From positions 1,116,001 through 1,180,000 of the forward strand of contig OY780964.2 of NCBI GenBank assembly GCA_963675935.2: a stretch of DNA of 64,000 nucleotides, read 5' to 3'. The notes under the pieces are model-generated. The model worked only from the letters and a program-made list of their open reading frames with translations, was not told the DNA's origin and did not search any database. The DNA is from G963675935 sp963675935. Its GTDB lineage: Bacteria; Planctomycetota; Planctomycetia; Pirellulales; Thermoguttaceae. Of this stretch, positions 32,965 through 41,489 are shown in pieces (the stretch's first letter is position 1; each line of letters opens with the position of its first letter). The translations under genes and the position numbers were made by a program.

Positions 32965-34752
32965 TCACGCGGAGCGTGAGGAGTGCATGGGCAGCCGCAA
33001 GCAAAATGTGCTGCCAACGCCGACGGCGCTCTCGACGCTGACCGAGCCGCGATGGGCCAACGCAATGTGCCGCACAATCGCCAGCCCCAGCCCGGTGCCT
33101 CCCAATTCGCGGCTACGCGCCTTGTCCACGCGATAGAATCGCTCGAAGAGCCGAGGCAAGTGCTGGGCCTCGATGCCGCAACCGTGATCCTCGACTTGAA
33201 TCACTAATTCCGTCTCCTCGCCGGCGGCGTGAATCTCGACAACTCCCCCGGAATTGCTATACTTGATGGCGTTGTCCAACAGATTGACCACGGCCTGCTC
33301 CAACAATGCCGCGTTGATCTCGGCGGAAAGGTCTTCTGAACAGATCAAGTCGATCTTGATCGCCTTGTCGATCGCCTTCTTTTCGCACATCTCGATAGCC
33401 GCTTGGAGCGTTTTTCGTATCGACTCCTGTGCAAGCTCGATCCGATGTTCCTCGGAACCCCTTTCGATGCGAGAGAGCATCAACAGATCGCCGATGATCG
33501 CGTCAAGGCGATTCACCTGCCGCAGCATGATGTGAAGAAAGCGATGGGCGTTTTCCTTGTCCTCGAATGCGCCGTCCACGAGAGTTTCGATAAAACCCTT
33601 GATCGACGTGATTGGAGTTCGCAGTTCATGGGAGACGTTGGCCACGAAGTCGCGGCGAACCTCTTCCAGATGGCGCAATCGCGTGATGTCGTGCAAGACA
33701 ATCAACACGCCGATCTTGCCGCGCTGCGAGTCGCGCAGCACCGTGCCGTGGGCGCTTACCCAACGGTCTCGCGGGCCGCGAATCCGAATCTCGCCCTCGA
33801 CCGGCGACGGGCTGGCCAGCGCCGATTCAATGAACTTCAGCAAATCCGCCTTGCGAACCACTTCGTAGATGCCGCGACCTTGCAGCTTGGCCGACTCCTC
33901 GCCCAGCAAGGTCGCGCAGGCTTTGTTCAGGCTGAGAAGCGTGCCTTCGTTGTTGATCGCCAAAACTCCTTCCTCCATGCTGGACAACATCGCCTCCCGC
34001 TCGTTCTGCTGGCGCAACACCGTTTGGATTCGCTCGTCCAACTGTTTGGCCATGCGATTCATCGTCTCGGCCAGAGTGCCGATTTCCACGGAATCCATGA
34101 CTCGCAGCCGATGGTTGAGATCGCCGGCGGCAAACCGTTCGGCCCCGGCCTTGATCTCCTCCAACGGGCGGCTCATGCGCCGGGAAATCACCAAGGTAAT
34201 CATCGCATGGAGCAGTATCCCTAGGAAAGCGGCAAGAATGATTCGATTGCGGACGATGCTTAGTGTGTGAGTCAGCGCGGTGAGTGGTAGAGACGTGCGC
34301 ACGATCGCGATGGGCAAACCGTCGCGCATCAGAGGTACGGCCACGTAGATGCGATCTTCTTGCTCAGTTGAGCTATAGCGCTGCAATTGCCCAGCCCTGC
34401 CGCCGAGGGCTTCAAGAATTTCGGGACGGCCGCCGTGGTTGTCCATGTCGCGCGGGAGTTCGCTGGAATCGCCGACGACCTGCCCCGTGGGGAGCATGAC
34501 GGTGATCCTCGTGTTGCTCGATCGGCCCAATTCCTTGCAGATCGCGTCAACTTCGGCCGTCCGCCCTTGCAACAGGAGATCCCCAATCGGTTTGCCGCAC
34601 AGTCGGGCACGGGCCTCCAGATCGCGATTGAGGTGGTTCTCGTAGAGTTCTCCCACTACGTCGGAACCGTACCAGCCGATCGACAACAACACAACCACCG
34701 GCACCCAAAGGTACGAGATGAAAAGCCGCCACCACAGCCGTCTTTTGCGCAT
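32965..34752 (-). CDS. phoR: Phosphate sensor histidine kinase PhoR
   Basis: A 595-residue membrane kinase. Helix 1 is near residues 10-28. An extracytoplasmic sensor domain covers about 30-160, helix 2 about 165-185, HAMP about 185-240, a PAS domain about 255-365 (VLAINNEGTLLSLNKACATLL). HisKA has the phospho-acceptor His in VSHELRTPITSIKGF (about 377), and HATPase has N-box LDNAIKYSN, DHGCGI and GTGLGLAIVRHI. It starts 3 bases after the phoB stop, so the two are translated from one message. Confidence 0.93.
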   Translation of the reverse strand: MRKRRLWWRLFISYLWVPVVVLLSIGWYGSDVVGELYENHLNRDLEARARLCGKPIGDLLLQGRTAEVDAICKELGRSSNTRITVMLPTGQVVGDSSELPRDMDNHGGRPEILEALGGRAGQLQRYSSTEQEDRIYVAVPLMRDGLPIAIVRTSLPLTALTHTLSIVRNRIILAAFLGILLHAMITLVISRRMSRPLEEIKAGAERFAAGDLNHRLRVMDSVEIGTLAETMNRMAKQLDERIQTVLRQQNEREAMLSSMEEGVLAINNEGTLLSLNKACATLLGEESAKLQGRGIYEVVRKADLLKFIESALASPSPVEGEIRIRGPRDRWVSAHGTVLRDSQRGKIGVLIVLHDITRLRHLEEVRRDFVANVSHELRTPITSIKGFIETLVDGAFEDKENAHRFLHIMLRQVNRLDAIIGDLLMLSRIERGSEEHRIELAQESIRKTLQAAIEMCEKKAIDKAIKIDLICSEDLSAEINAALLEQAVVNLLDNAIKYSNSGGVVEIHAAGEETELVIQVEDHGCGIEAQHLPRLFERFYRVDKARSRELGGTGLGLAIVRHIALAHRGSVSVESAVGVGSTFCLRLPMHSSRSA

Positions 34753-34755
34753 CGA

Positions 34756-35457
34756 CTATTCCTTAAAGCGGTAGCCCACGCCTCGCACCGTCTCGATGTA
34801 GCCGCCCACCAAGCCGAGCTTCTTCCGCAGGCCGACAATCTGCACGTCCACCGCGCGATCGGTGATCGCGTAATTGTCGCCGTGAACGCCGTCGAGAATC
34901 TGCTGGCGGGTGAACACCCAGCCGGGGCGCTGCGCCAAGAAGTGGAGCAGCTTGAACTCCGTGGCCGTCAGTTCCACGCGATTGCGGCAAACGAACACCT
35001 CGTGTCGGCCCGGATGGATCATCAAGTCTCGAATCTCGACGATCTCGCTGTCCTGCTCCTCTTCCGAAGCGTCATGTTCGACCTCGGCTCGCCGCAACAC
35101 GGCCTGGATTCGGGCAAGCAACACCTTGGGGCTGAACGGCTTGGTCACGTAGTCGTCGGCCCCCATGTTCAGCCCCGCCACGACGTCGGGTTCCTCGCCC
35201 TTGGCCGTGAGCATGATGACGGGGATCGACGCGAACTTCGGATTCTCTTTCAGCTTGCGGCAGACTCGCAACCCGTCCAAGCCGGGCAACATGATGTCCA
35301 ACAAGATCAGGTCCGGCGTCTTGGATTCCACGGCCGCCAGAGCGTCCTCGCCCGAGGCCACGCCGGCGACCTGATACCCTTCCTTGAGAAGGTTGTAACT
35401 GACCAGTTCCCGGATGTCCTCCTCGTCCTCCACCACGAGCACTGCTTGCCGAACCAT
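34756..35457 (-). CDS. phoB: Phosphate regulon response regulator PhoB
   Basis: A 233-residue OmpR/PhoB-type regulator. The receiver domain has DEED-like acidic residues, phospho-acceptor Asp in LILLDIMLPG (about 54) and Lys in LTAKGEE. The C-terminal winged helix includes LTATEFKLLHFLAQRPGWVFTR and VDVQIVGLRKKLG. The ATG at 35457 has AAGGAG 5 bases upstream. First gene of the Pho/Pst block, with its own candidate Pho box upstream (autoregulation). Confidence 0.94.
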   Translation of the reverse strand: MVRQAVLVVEDEEDIRELVSYNLLKEGYQVAGVASGEDALAAVESKTPDLILLDIMLPGLDGLRVCRKLKENPKFASIPVIMLTAKGEEPDVVAGLNMGADDYVTKPFSPKVLLARIQAVLRRAEVEHDASEEEQDSEIVEIRDLMIHPGRHEVFVCRNRVELTATEFKLLHFLAQRPGWVFTRQQILDGVHGDNYAITDRAVDVQIVGLRKKLGLVGGYIETVRGVGYRFKE

Positions 35458-35529
35458 GCTTAATCTCCTTCCCACGCCGTTCTTTTGGCTGGACTGAAAG
35501 CAGCCGACCTTGTCAACGTCCGCGCTCAT

Positions 35530-35561
35530 AATCTAACACCGGCAGGTTAGGATTTGATTAG
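35530..35561 (-). promoter_or_regulatory. Candidate Pho box and -10 element of phoB
   Basis: Read toward phoB, CTAATC (35561-35556) and CTAACC (35550-35545) repeat with an 11-bp period. They are followed by a 9-base spacer and TAGATT (35535-35530), the same layout as at pstS. The implied leader is about 65 bases. Confidence 0.6.
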
Positions 35562-35643
35562 GAAGAGGTTTGCATTCCATAATTCTAACATGCCAACGCC
35601 GATTCGAGCCAGTATGGCTTGGCGGGAGGCAGGACAAAAAGTG

Positions 35644-35833
35644 CAGGAGAACTGCAAAGTCCCCAAACCTCTCGTTCCCACGCTCCGCGTGGGAACGCAA
35701 TGTCTCGACGCTCCGCGTCGAAAGAGTTGCTAACCGATTATCGGCTTTAGATTTACGCGGAAAGGGACGCGGAGCGTCCAATTCATGCGTTCCCACGCGG
35801 AGCGTGGGAACGAGGACTTTGCAGTTCTCCTGG
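35644..35833. repeat. MITE-like palindromic element, family B copy 1
   Basis: Terminal inverted repeats CAGGAGAACTGCAAAGTCC (35644-35662) and GGACTTTGCAGTTCTCCTG (35814-35832) enclose two CGTTCCCACG-type palindromes. The 9-bp direct repeat CAAAAAGTG flanks it (35635-35643, 35834-35842). It sits between the phoB promoter and the divergent metallopeptidase gene. Confidence 0.85.
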
Positions 35834-35902
35834 CAAAAAGTGCCTTGTGAAAGTGGAAAAGGGGTGGTATCCTTATTTATGGGCGCTTTTCCGTTAGAAA
35901 TA

Positions 35903-37231
35903 ATGAGGCCGGCTCGACCGAACACCGTGAAAAACCACACGATGGCCCTGGTTTTTGCGATGACGCTTGTGACGCTTTGGGCATCTCTCGCGCCGGCGGC
36001 AATCGACGACGCACGGACCGCCGACGCCGGCATCCGAAAACTCACCGGCCGACACCTGACGCTCTACACCGATCTGGCGGGCAAGGAAATCGACTCGCTG
36101 CCCGGCATTTTCGACCAGGCGTTTCCGCAGTGGTGTCGATACTTCGGCATCAACCAAGAAACACATGCCGATTGGCGCGTCACGGCCTTCTTAATGAAAG
36201 ACAAAAGCCGCTTCGCCAAGGCGGGACTGTTGCCCGACGATCTGCCGCCGTTCAAACACGGCTTCACGCAAGACCATCGGTTTTGGCTCAACGAACAGCC
36301 GAGCGATTACTATCGCCGCGAGTTGTTCTTGCACGAGGGGACGCACGCCTTCATGTTCACGCTGTTGGGCGACGGCGGTCCATCGTGGTATAGCGAGGGA
36401 ATGGCCGAATACCTGGGCACGCATCGTTGGCGCGACGGGCGTCTCACGCTCGGCTACACGCCGCGAAGCCGCGACGAATCGCCCGAGTGGGGCCGCGTGC
36501 GCGTGATTCAAGACGCCGTGGGCAACCACAAGGCCCTGCGGCTGAAAGACATCGTCGAGCTGCCGCCGACGGCGCATCTCGACAACGAACCTTACGCATG
36601 GTGCTGGGCCGCGGCGACGTTGTTGGACCGCCATCCACGCTACCAAGAACGTTTTCGCAAGATGGTCGAGTATGTGCGAAAGCCCGACTTCAACGAGCGG
36701 TTCTATCGACTCTTTCGGCGCGATTGGCTGGAGTTGTCTGAAGAGTGGCAACTCATGGCGGCCGACATGGAATACGGCTACGACGTGGTTCGCTCGGCGG
36801 TCGATTTTACGCCGGGCAAGATCGCGCCGCCGAAATACACAACATCGCGGGCAGACGCCGAAGGCGTTCGCGTGGCCGCTGATCGCGGTTGGCAAAACAC
36901 CGGATTGCGGCTCGAAGCGGGCGAAACCTACCGGCTCACGGCCACGGGACGCTATCAGGTGGCCACGGAGCCGAAAATCTGGTGGTGCGAGCCGGGTGGG
37001 GTGTCGATCCGTTACTATCGGGGTCGCCCGCTGGGCATTCTGCTGGCCGCGGTTCGGCCCGACAACCCCTCGCAAAACAAAACGTCGGCCTTGTTGCGGC
37101 CCGTCGTCGTTGGATTGGGCACGACTCTCTCGCCGGTCGAAAGCGGCACGCTATTTCTGAAGATCAACGATTCGTCCGGTGAATTGGGCGATAACGCGGG
37201 GCAATTGCACGTGGATGTCCGCAGGGAGTGA
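35903..37231 (+). CDS. Secreted gluzincin-type metallopeptidase (DUF1570-like)
   Basis: About 442 residues from ATG 35903. A signal-like hydrophobic stretch (ALVFAMTLVTLWASLAPAA) precedes a domain with the zinc-binding motif HEGTH in FLHEGTHAFMFTLLG and a downstream Glu in WYSEGMAEYLGTHRW, as in peptidase MA/DUF1570 proteins. A C-terminal beta domain has LRLEAGETYRLTATGRYQV. The start is uncertain (ATG 35879, GTG 35927 and ATG 35942 are in frame; none has a strong ribosome site). The frame continues upstream into the mobile element, which I exclude. It is divergent from phoB, but no Pho box faces it directly. Confidence 0.8.
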   Translation: MRPARPNTVKNHTMALVFAMTLVTLWASLAPAAIDDARTADAGIRKLTGRHLTLYTDLAGKEIDSLPGIFDQAFPQWCRYFGINQETHADWRVTAFLMKDKSRFAKAGLLPDDLPPFKHGFTQDHRFWLNEQPSDYYRRELFLHEGTHAFMFTLLGDGGPSWYSEGMAEYLGTHRWRDGRLTLGYTPRSRDESPEWGRVRVIQDAVGNHKALRLKDIVELPPTAHLDNEPYAWCWAAATLLDRHPRYQERFRKMVEYVRKPDFNERFYRLFRRDWLELSEEWQLMAADMEYGYDVVRSAVDFTPGKIAPPKYTTSRADAEGVRVAADRGWQNTGLRLEAGETYRLTATGRYQVATEPKIWWCEPGGVSIRYYRGRPLGILLAAVRPDNPSQNKTSALLRPVVVGLGTTLSPVESGTLFLKINDSSGELGDNAGQLHVDVRRE

Positions 37232-37316
37232 GCCGTTGGTGTTTTTGGGGTCGGCCCTTGCGGCCATGACCAGCATTGCTGTCCAATATGCCGTCAAAGT
37301 CCAATCGCTGGAGCGG

Positions 37317-37976
37317 TCAATTACCCAAAGCGGTTGAGAGCATGTTCTTGATCCATTGCATCGGATTGGCCCCGCCACTCGCGATGGGTAATGAGGTAAC
37401 GGGATCGGAAGCCTGTGCGATTTTGCGCCGATAGTGGATTCCCAGCCGATACCACGGCCCGTCCTTGTCGGCTACGAATTTCTTGATGTCATCGCCCGCG
37501 ACATACTTCGCGGCATTTTTTTCACGCTTTGCGGCGCCTCGATGGTTATCGCGCCACGGGTCGCCTCGATATGGCTCAAGGCCCGCAATGTTGCGATCAG
37601 ATAACGGATGCTGAACCATTGGATCGTCGCAATCAAACAATTCCATCGAAGTGTGTGAGACGCCGTGCTCGTCAAATTTATTCTCGATTGTTTTCATTTT
37701 GTGGGCAGCTAATATTGATGCATCTTTCACGCAGGGGGTAACCTTTGTTGGCTCAACTTCCATACAGTAAACGACGCGACAATCAAACCAGCCGGAATGG
37801 TTGTGGAGAAGGGCTCTTTTCGTACTCGGCAACCCAGCGACCAGCACGCTAGCCCCGCTGTCCGACTCATTCAAGAGCAACCCGGGCAGAACGAATGAGC
37901 CGATTCTCAATTCGCAATGCTTCCGTGAAACCAACACGGGACGCCGGGAGACTTTTCGTTGATGTTCCATCATCAA
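37317..37976 (-). CDS. PilZ-like domain protein, putative c-di-GMP effector
   Basis: A 219-residue protein whose first 75 residues resemble a PilZ domain: basic HQRKVSRRPVLVSRKH, then NESDSGASVLV in place of the usual DxSxxG and a final beta-rich FDCRVVYCMEV. The rest has no recognised domain. The ATG lies 4 bases after the stop of the GGDEF gene, with GAGG upstream, so it is in the same operon. PilZ plus GGDEF would make an effector-producer pair; this rests on motif resemblance. Base composition is less GC-rich than in the neighbours. Confidence 0.55.
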   Translation of the reverse strand: MMMEHQRKVSRRPVLVSRKHCELRIGSFVLPGLLLNESDSGASVLVAGLPSTKRALLHNHSGWFDCRVVYCMEVEPTKVTPCVKDASILAAHKMKTIENKFDEHGVSHTSMELFDCDDPMVQHPLSDRNIAGLEPYRGDPWRDNHRGAAKREKNAAKYVAGDDIKKFVADKDGPWYRLGIHYRRKIAQASDPVTSLPIASGGANPMQWIKNMLSTALGN

Positions 37977-37980
37977 GACC

Positions 37981-39213
37981 TCAAACGCTCGATAGGAAAG
38001 GAACTATGGAGCCGCCATCGACCACGGGATGCGGGATGAGCGGCAACGCTGCGTCGTCGGAAATCGGATGCGAATTTATCCCGTCATGCCAGTGGACGCA
38101 ATTGCGGCCCGCCTTTTTCGATGCGTATAGGGATTTATCGGCTCGTTTGATCAGCGACAGCCCATTCTCGCCCGGCAACCATTGAGCCAAGCCGATGCTG
38201 ACGGTTGACCGCAAGGTCTTGCACTCAAAAGGGGCAACGGCTTTTTTAACCGTGTTGCAAATGTGCGTCGCAATGTTTTTGGCGTCGTCAATCGAAACGG
38301 CGGACATGATGGCGGCAAATTCGTCCCCTCCGAAGCGAGCCACCAAGTCCATTTTCCGCATGGTTTTGGCGAGCGTCTGCCCAAGAACCCGCAAAATCTC
38401 GTCGCCGGCCAAGTGCCCGTACTTGTCGTTGAATTTCTTAAAGTGATCTATATCGATCATGACGACGCAGAAGGGTCCGTCGGCGCGAGCGGCCTCCTCG
38501 ATCTGTTGAGCCAGGCATTCATCGAAGGCGCGCCGATTGGACAATAACGTCAGGGCGTCGATGCGCGATTCCGACGCATGCGACTCGATGATTTTGGCCT
38601 CCTCCCGCAACTTATCCTCGGCCAGGGCAAGCCGCTCCCGCGTGGCTTTATTGGTGTCGGCCAGCCGAACCATCGCCTGAATGATCGTGTCGGGATTTTT
38701 CGACTCGGACGAGATCAACTCCCATTGAATCTTCTCGATCAGGCTGCTGTGCTCGCCAATATCGGCGATCATCTGGTCGACGAGGCGGCAAAACTCGGCC
38801 AACTCTTGAGCGCCGACGCGATCCCGATCAAGCTGCATTTTCCTCAGCCGGAAATGGGCTCGCACTTTCGACAGCATTTCATCGTGATCGAAAGGCTTGA
38901 CGACATAATCGTCGGCCAGAGCTTCGTAACCGCGCACCCGATCGGCAGGCGTTCCTTTTCCCGAGACGAGAATGACCTGCACAAAGCCGCCCAGGCTTCC
39001 GGACTTGATTCGCCTGCAAGTTTCGTATCCATCGATGCCGGCCATCATGATGTCCAACAACACCAACTCCGGCTTGAAGGCGGCTAATTTTTCCAGGCAA
39101 GCTTCACCGCTGTCGGCCATCTCCAGTTCGTACTCTTTGCGCAAAATCATACGAAGAATGTCGACATTGATGGCATTATCGTCGACAATCAAAATTTTTC
39201 CGCGTTTTTCCAT
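37981..39213 (-). CDS. Response regulator with GGDEF domain (diguanylate cyclase)
   Basis: A 410-residue protein. The receiver domain at 1-120 has ILIVDDNAINVDIL, acceptor Asp in LVLLDIMMAG and Lys in VSGKGTP. A helical linker spans about 130-230. The GGDEF domain is at about 240-395 with the intact active site RFGGDEF. An inhibitory I-site RKMD lies exactly five residues before GGDEF, so product feedback inhibition is likely. ATG 39213 has AGGGA upstream. It is 41 bases downstream of the kinase gene at 39255 and probably its output. Confidence 0.93.
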   Translation of the reverse strand: MEKRGKILIVDDNAINVDILRMILRKEYELEMADSGEACLEKLAAFKPELVLLDIMMAGIDGYETCRRIKSGSLGGFVQVILVSGKGTPADRVRGYEALADDYVVKPFDHDEMLSKVRAHFRLRKMQLDRDRVGAQELAEFCRLVDQMIADIGEHSSLIEKIQWELISSESKNPDTIIQAMVRLADTNKATRERLALAEDKLREEAKIIESHASESRIDALTLLSNRRAFDECLAQQIEEAARADGPFCVVMIDIDHFKKFNDKYGHLAGDEILRVLGQTLAKTMRKMDLVARFGGDEFAAIMSAVSIDDAKNIATHICNTVKKAVAPFECKTLRSTVSIGLAQWLPGENGLSLIKRADKSLYASKKAGRNCVHWHDGINSHPISDDAALPLIPHPVVDGGSIVPFLSSV

Positions 39214-39254
39214 CGTCGGTATCCCTGGACATAAAGGAATAATGGCGCGTGGCA

Positions 39255-40841
39255 TCAACACATGTTCGCGGTTAGGCCGGCCGGTTCCGGCTCCGGAGCG
39301 TCCGACGGCGAATGGGGACGGGCCGAGGGCAATTCGCAGTAGAAGACGCAGCCCGTCGTATCATTGTTTTCGGCCCAGATTCTGCCCTGGTGCCAGTTGA
39401 CGATTTCGCGGCAAATGGCCAATCCCAGGCCGGTGCCTCCCTTGTTCGACATTGTCTTGCTCGATTGGATGAACCTATCGAACACGGTCTCCAGCTCTTC
39501 CGGCAGGATTCCCGGCCCTTCATCGCGAACGCTCAACAAAAAGTTTTTCCCCACCCGGCGCAGTTCGACGAAAATGGTTCCGTCCACCGGCGAAAACTTC
39601 ACCGCATTGCTCAAGAGGTTGCGGACCACCTGTTGAATCCGATTCGGATCGACCGTGGCAGTCATCGCCTCCTCGGGCATTCGGTGGCAAATAGTGACTT
39701 TGTGCTCAGCGCACATTGACTTGAATTCATCGACAACCATCTCGACAAGTTGGCCCAATTCAGCGTGGCGGGATTCAAAAGCCATCCGTCCCGACTCCAA
39801 TTTCGATAGGTCAAGCAAGTCGTTCACCAGACACAGGAGGTTGTTCGCGCAGTGATCGACATTGCCAAAGAATCCCCGCAGTTCTTCGCGTTCGGCGGTG
39901 GCCACCTCATTCAGTCCGAACCGCGTGTAACTCAAAATCCCGTGCAGCGGCGTGCGCAGTTCGTGGGAGATGTTGGCGAGAAACCGGCTCTTGGCTTGGT
40001 CGGCGGCCTCCGCGGCCTCCTTCGCCTTGACTAGATCAATCTGAATCTCCTCCTTCTCGGCGATCTCTTCCTGGATTGTCGCGGTCCGTTCCCTGACGCG
40101 TTCCTCCAACTGGTCGCGCGCCTTCTGCAAATCGACCTGCGAGGTTTGAACCGCATTCAGCATCTCGTTGAACGATGAATACAGTGCGCCCAGTTCACCC
40201 GAGTTGCTGCCCTTTACCCGAATCGAGTAATCGCCCTTGCTCGCTATCATCCCAGCCGTCCTGACAAGCTTGATGATGGGACCGGAAATCGATCGTTGCA
40301 GCGCGCACGAAAGCACCAGCGCTACGGCAAATGAGCAGGCCAGCACGATGGCACAGGTTTCGGTATACTGCCGTATCAGCCCACGATAATACTCATTCTC
40401 TTGAATCGCGCAAATCGTTCCGACCCGCCGGCCGTCATCCATGATGGATTGAACGGTTTCCCAACGCCCGTCTTTCCTAAGAGATGACCCAAGAGCCTGA
40501 GGGTTGCGGGATAATAGGTCGGTTGCGTTCTCTTGGCGGTAAGTCGCTAGGATTCGGCCATCGACATCGTAAAGAAACGCGCTCCCCACGTTTGGATTAA
40601 AACCGAACGAATTCAGGAGCTTGGAAGCCGCGGCGGCGTCGTTGGACCGCAGTGCATCCACACAATTCGAGCCTACCAGCGTCGCATACAACTCAATATC
40701 TCCACGCTTCACATCGCATAGAGTCGCGGATGTTTTGTTGAACATTACGACCGCGAAGAAAAGCAGTGCGACCGACGCCGAGATCACTCCTGTTGATACC
40801 AATTGGCTCCTGATCGACGTGATGGGTAAAATTCGCACCAT
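39255..40841 (-). CDS. CHASE8-like sensor histidine kinase
   Basis: A 528-residue membrane kinase. Helix 1 is about residues 12-35 and helix 2 about 160-185. The extracytoplasmic region (ALRSNDAAAASKLLNSFGFN, SAFLYDVDGRILATYRQ) looks like a CHASE8 domain. HAMP spans about 185-245, followed by a coiled coil (about 245-290). HisKA has the acceptor His in LANISHELRTPLHGIL, and HATPase has LLSNAVKF, DEGPGI and GTGLGLAICREI. No receiver domain is attached. GGAG lies 6 bases before ATG 40841. Confidence 0.9.
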   Translation of the reverse strand: MVRILPITSIRSQLVSTGVISASVALLFFAVVMFNKTSATLCDVKRGDIELYATLVGSNCVDALRSNDAAAASKLLNSFGFNPNVGSAFLYDVDGRILATYRQENATDLLSRNPQALGSSLRKDGRWETVQSIMDDGRRVGTICAIQENEYYRGLIRQYTETCAIVLACSFAVALVLSCALQRSISGPIIKLVRTAGMIASKGDYSIRVKGSNSGELGALYSSFNEMLNAVQTSQVDLQKARDQLEERVRERTATIQEEIAEKEEIQIDLVKAKEAAEAADQAKSRFLANISHELRTPLHGILSYTRFGLNEVATAEREELRGFFGNVDHCANNLLCLVNDLLDLSKLESGRMAFESRHAELGQLVEMVVDEFKSMCAEHKVTICHRMPEEAMTATVDPNRIQQVVRNLLSNAVKFSPVDGTIFVELRRVGKNFLLSVRDEGPGILPEELETVFDRFIQSSKTMSNKGGTGLGLAICREIVNWHQGRIWAENNDTTGCVFYCELPSARPHSPSDAPEPEPAGLTANMC

Positions 40842-41489
40842 ATTATTCTCCGTGTGTTTTCACCATTTGCCGCCAACTGCATTTTATGGAACGAAAGACG
40901 CGATTCCCCACGCACTCATGCCGTGGTTGCGCATGCTGCGGGGGGTATTCATGCGTAGTAAAGCACCACCTACAAGAGCGTAGCTTGAGATGCTTGCCTG
41001 TCAAACTTCCACCATAAATGAGACACCCGCTACCACATTTAGACATTTCCTACCCCATTTTCGGTGGTTTTTGGCAAGAAAAGTGCCCGATGGGTACTCG
41101 CCAGCTCCCGGATGTTTTTGGAGTGAATCAGAAAAACGTGACCTTTTTATTGGGGGGGTGGGGGGGAGGGAAACGGCAAATTCCTCGTTCTCACGCTCCG
41201 AGCGTGAGGAGTACATTCCGAAATGCGACACTTATTGATTCGCCGGTCCTAAGACCCCCGGTTGCGGCTACGCCGAGTTATGTTTACTGGGAAATCTTCT
41301 TCTGCCCTTGTGGCCCCGGCAAGAGTAGCGGACAATAGCGGCTTGTGAATCTGCGGAAAGATTGCCGGATATTCCGGCCGGGCAATCCGATTTCCGCCCC
41401 CCATTGCGACTTCCACGCCCCGTGGGCCGTTGACAGAACGCCCGGTCCGCTGAAAGAATGAAGACACTCCCCCACGGACCGAAAACTTC
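40842..41489. other. 648-bp gap without a convincing gene
   Basis: Contains a G-rich run on the plus strand at about 41151-41170 (TTATTGGGGGGGTGGGGGGG), a TCTCACGCTCCGAGCGTGAGG palindrome at about 41190-41211, and the 29-bp repeat at 41226-41254. The left part must hold the promoter of the kinase gene and the right part that of the ABC permease, but I cannot place either with confidence. Confidence 0.6.
41226..41254 (+). repeat. 29-bp direct repeat, left copy
   Basis: CGACACTTATTGATTCGC then C-GGTCCTAAGA. The same sequence with one base changed occurs at 43468-43496, so the ABC exporter genes lie between the two copies. Confidence 0.7.

Noticed and set aside
35570..35902. N-terminal extension of the metallopeptidase frame
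   Set aside because: The extension runs through the family B mobile element and is not expected to be translated; the signal peptide starts after 35903.
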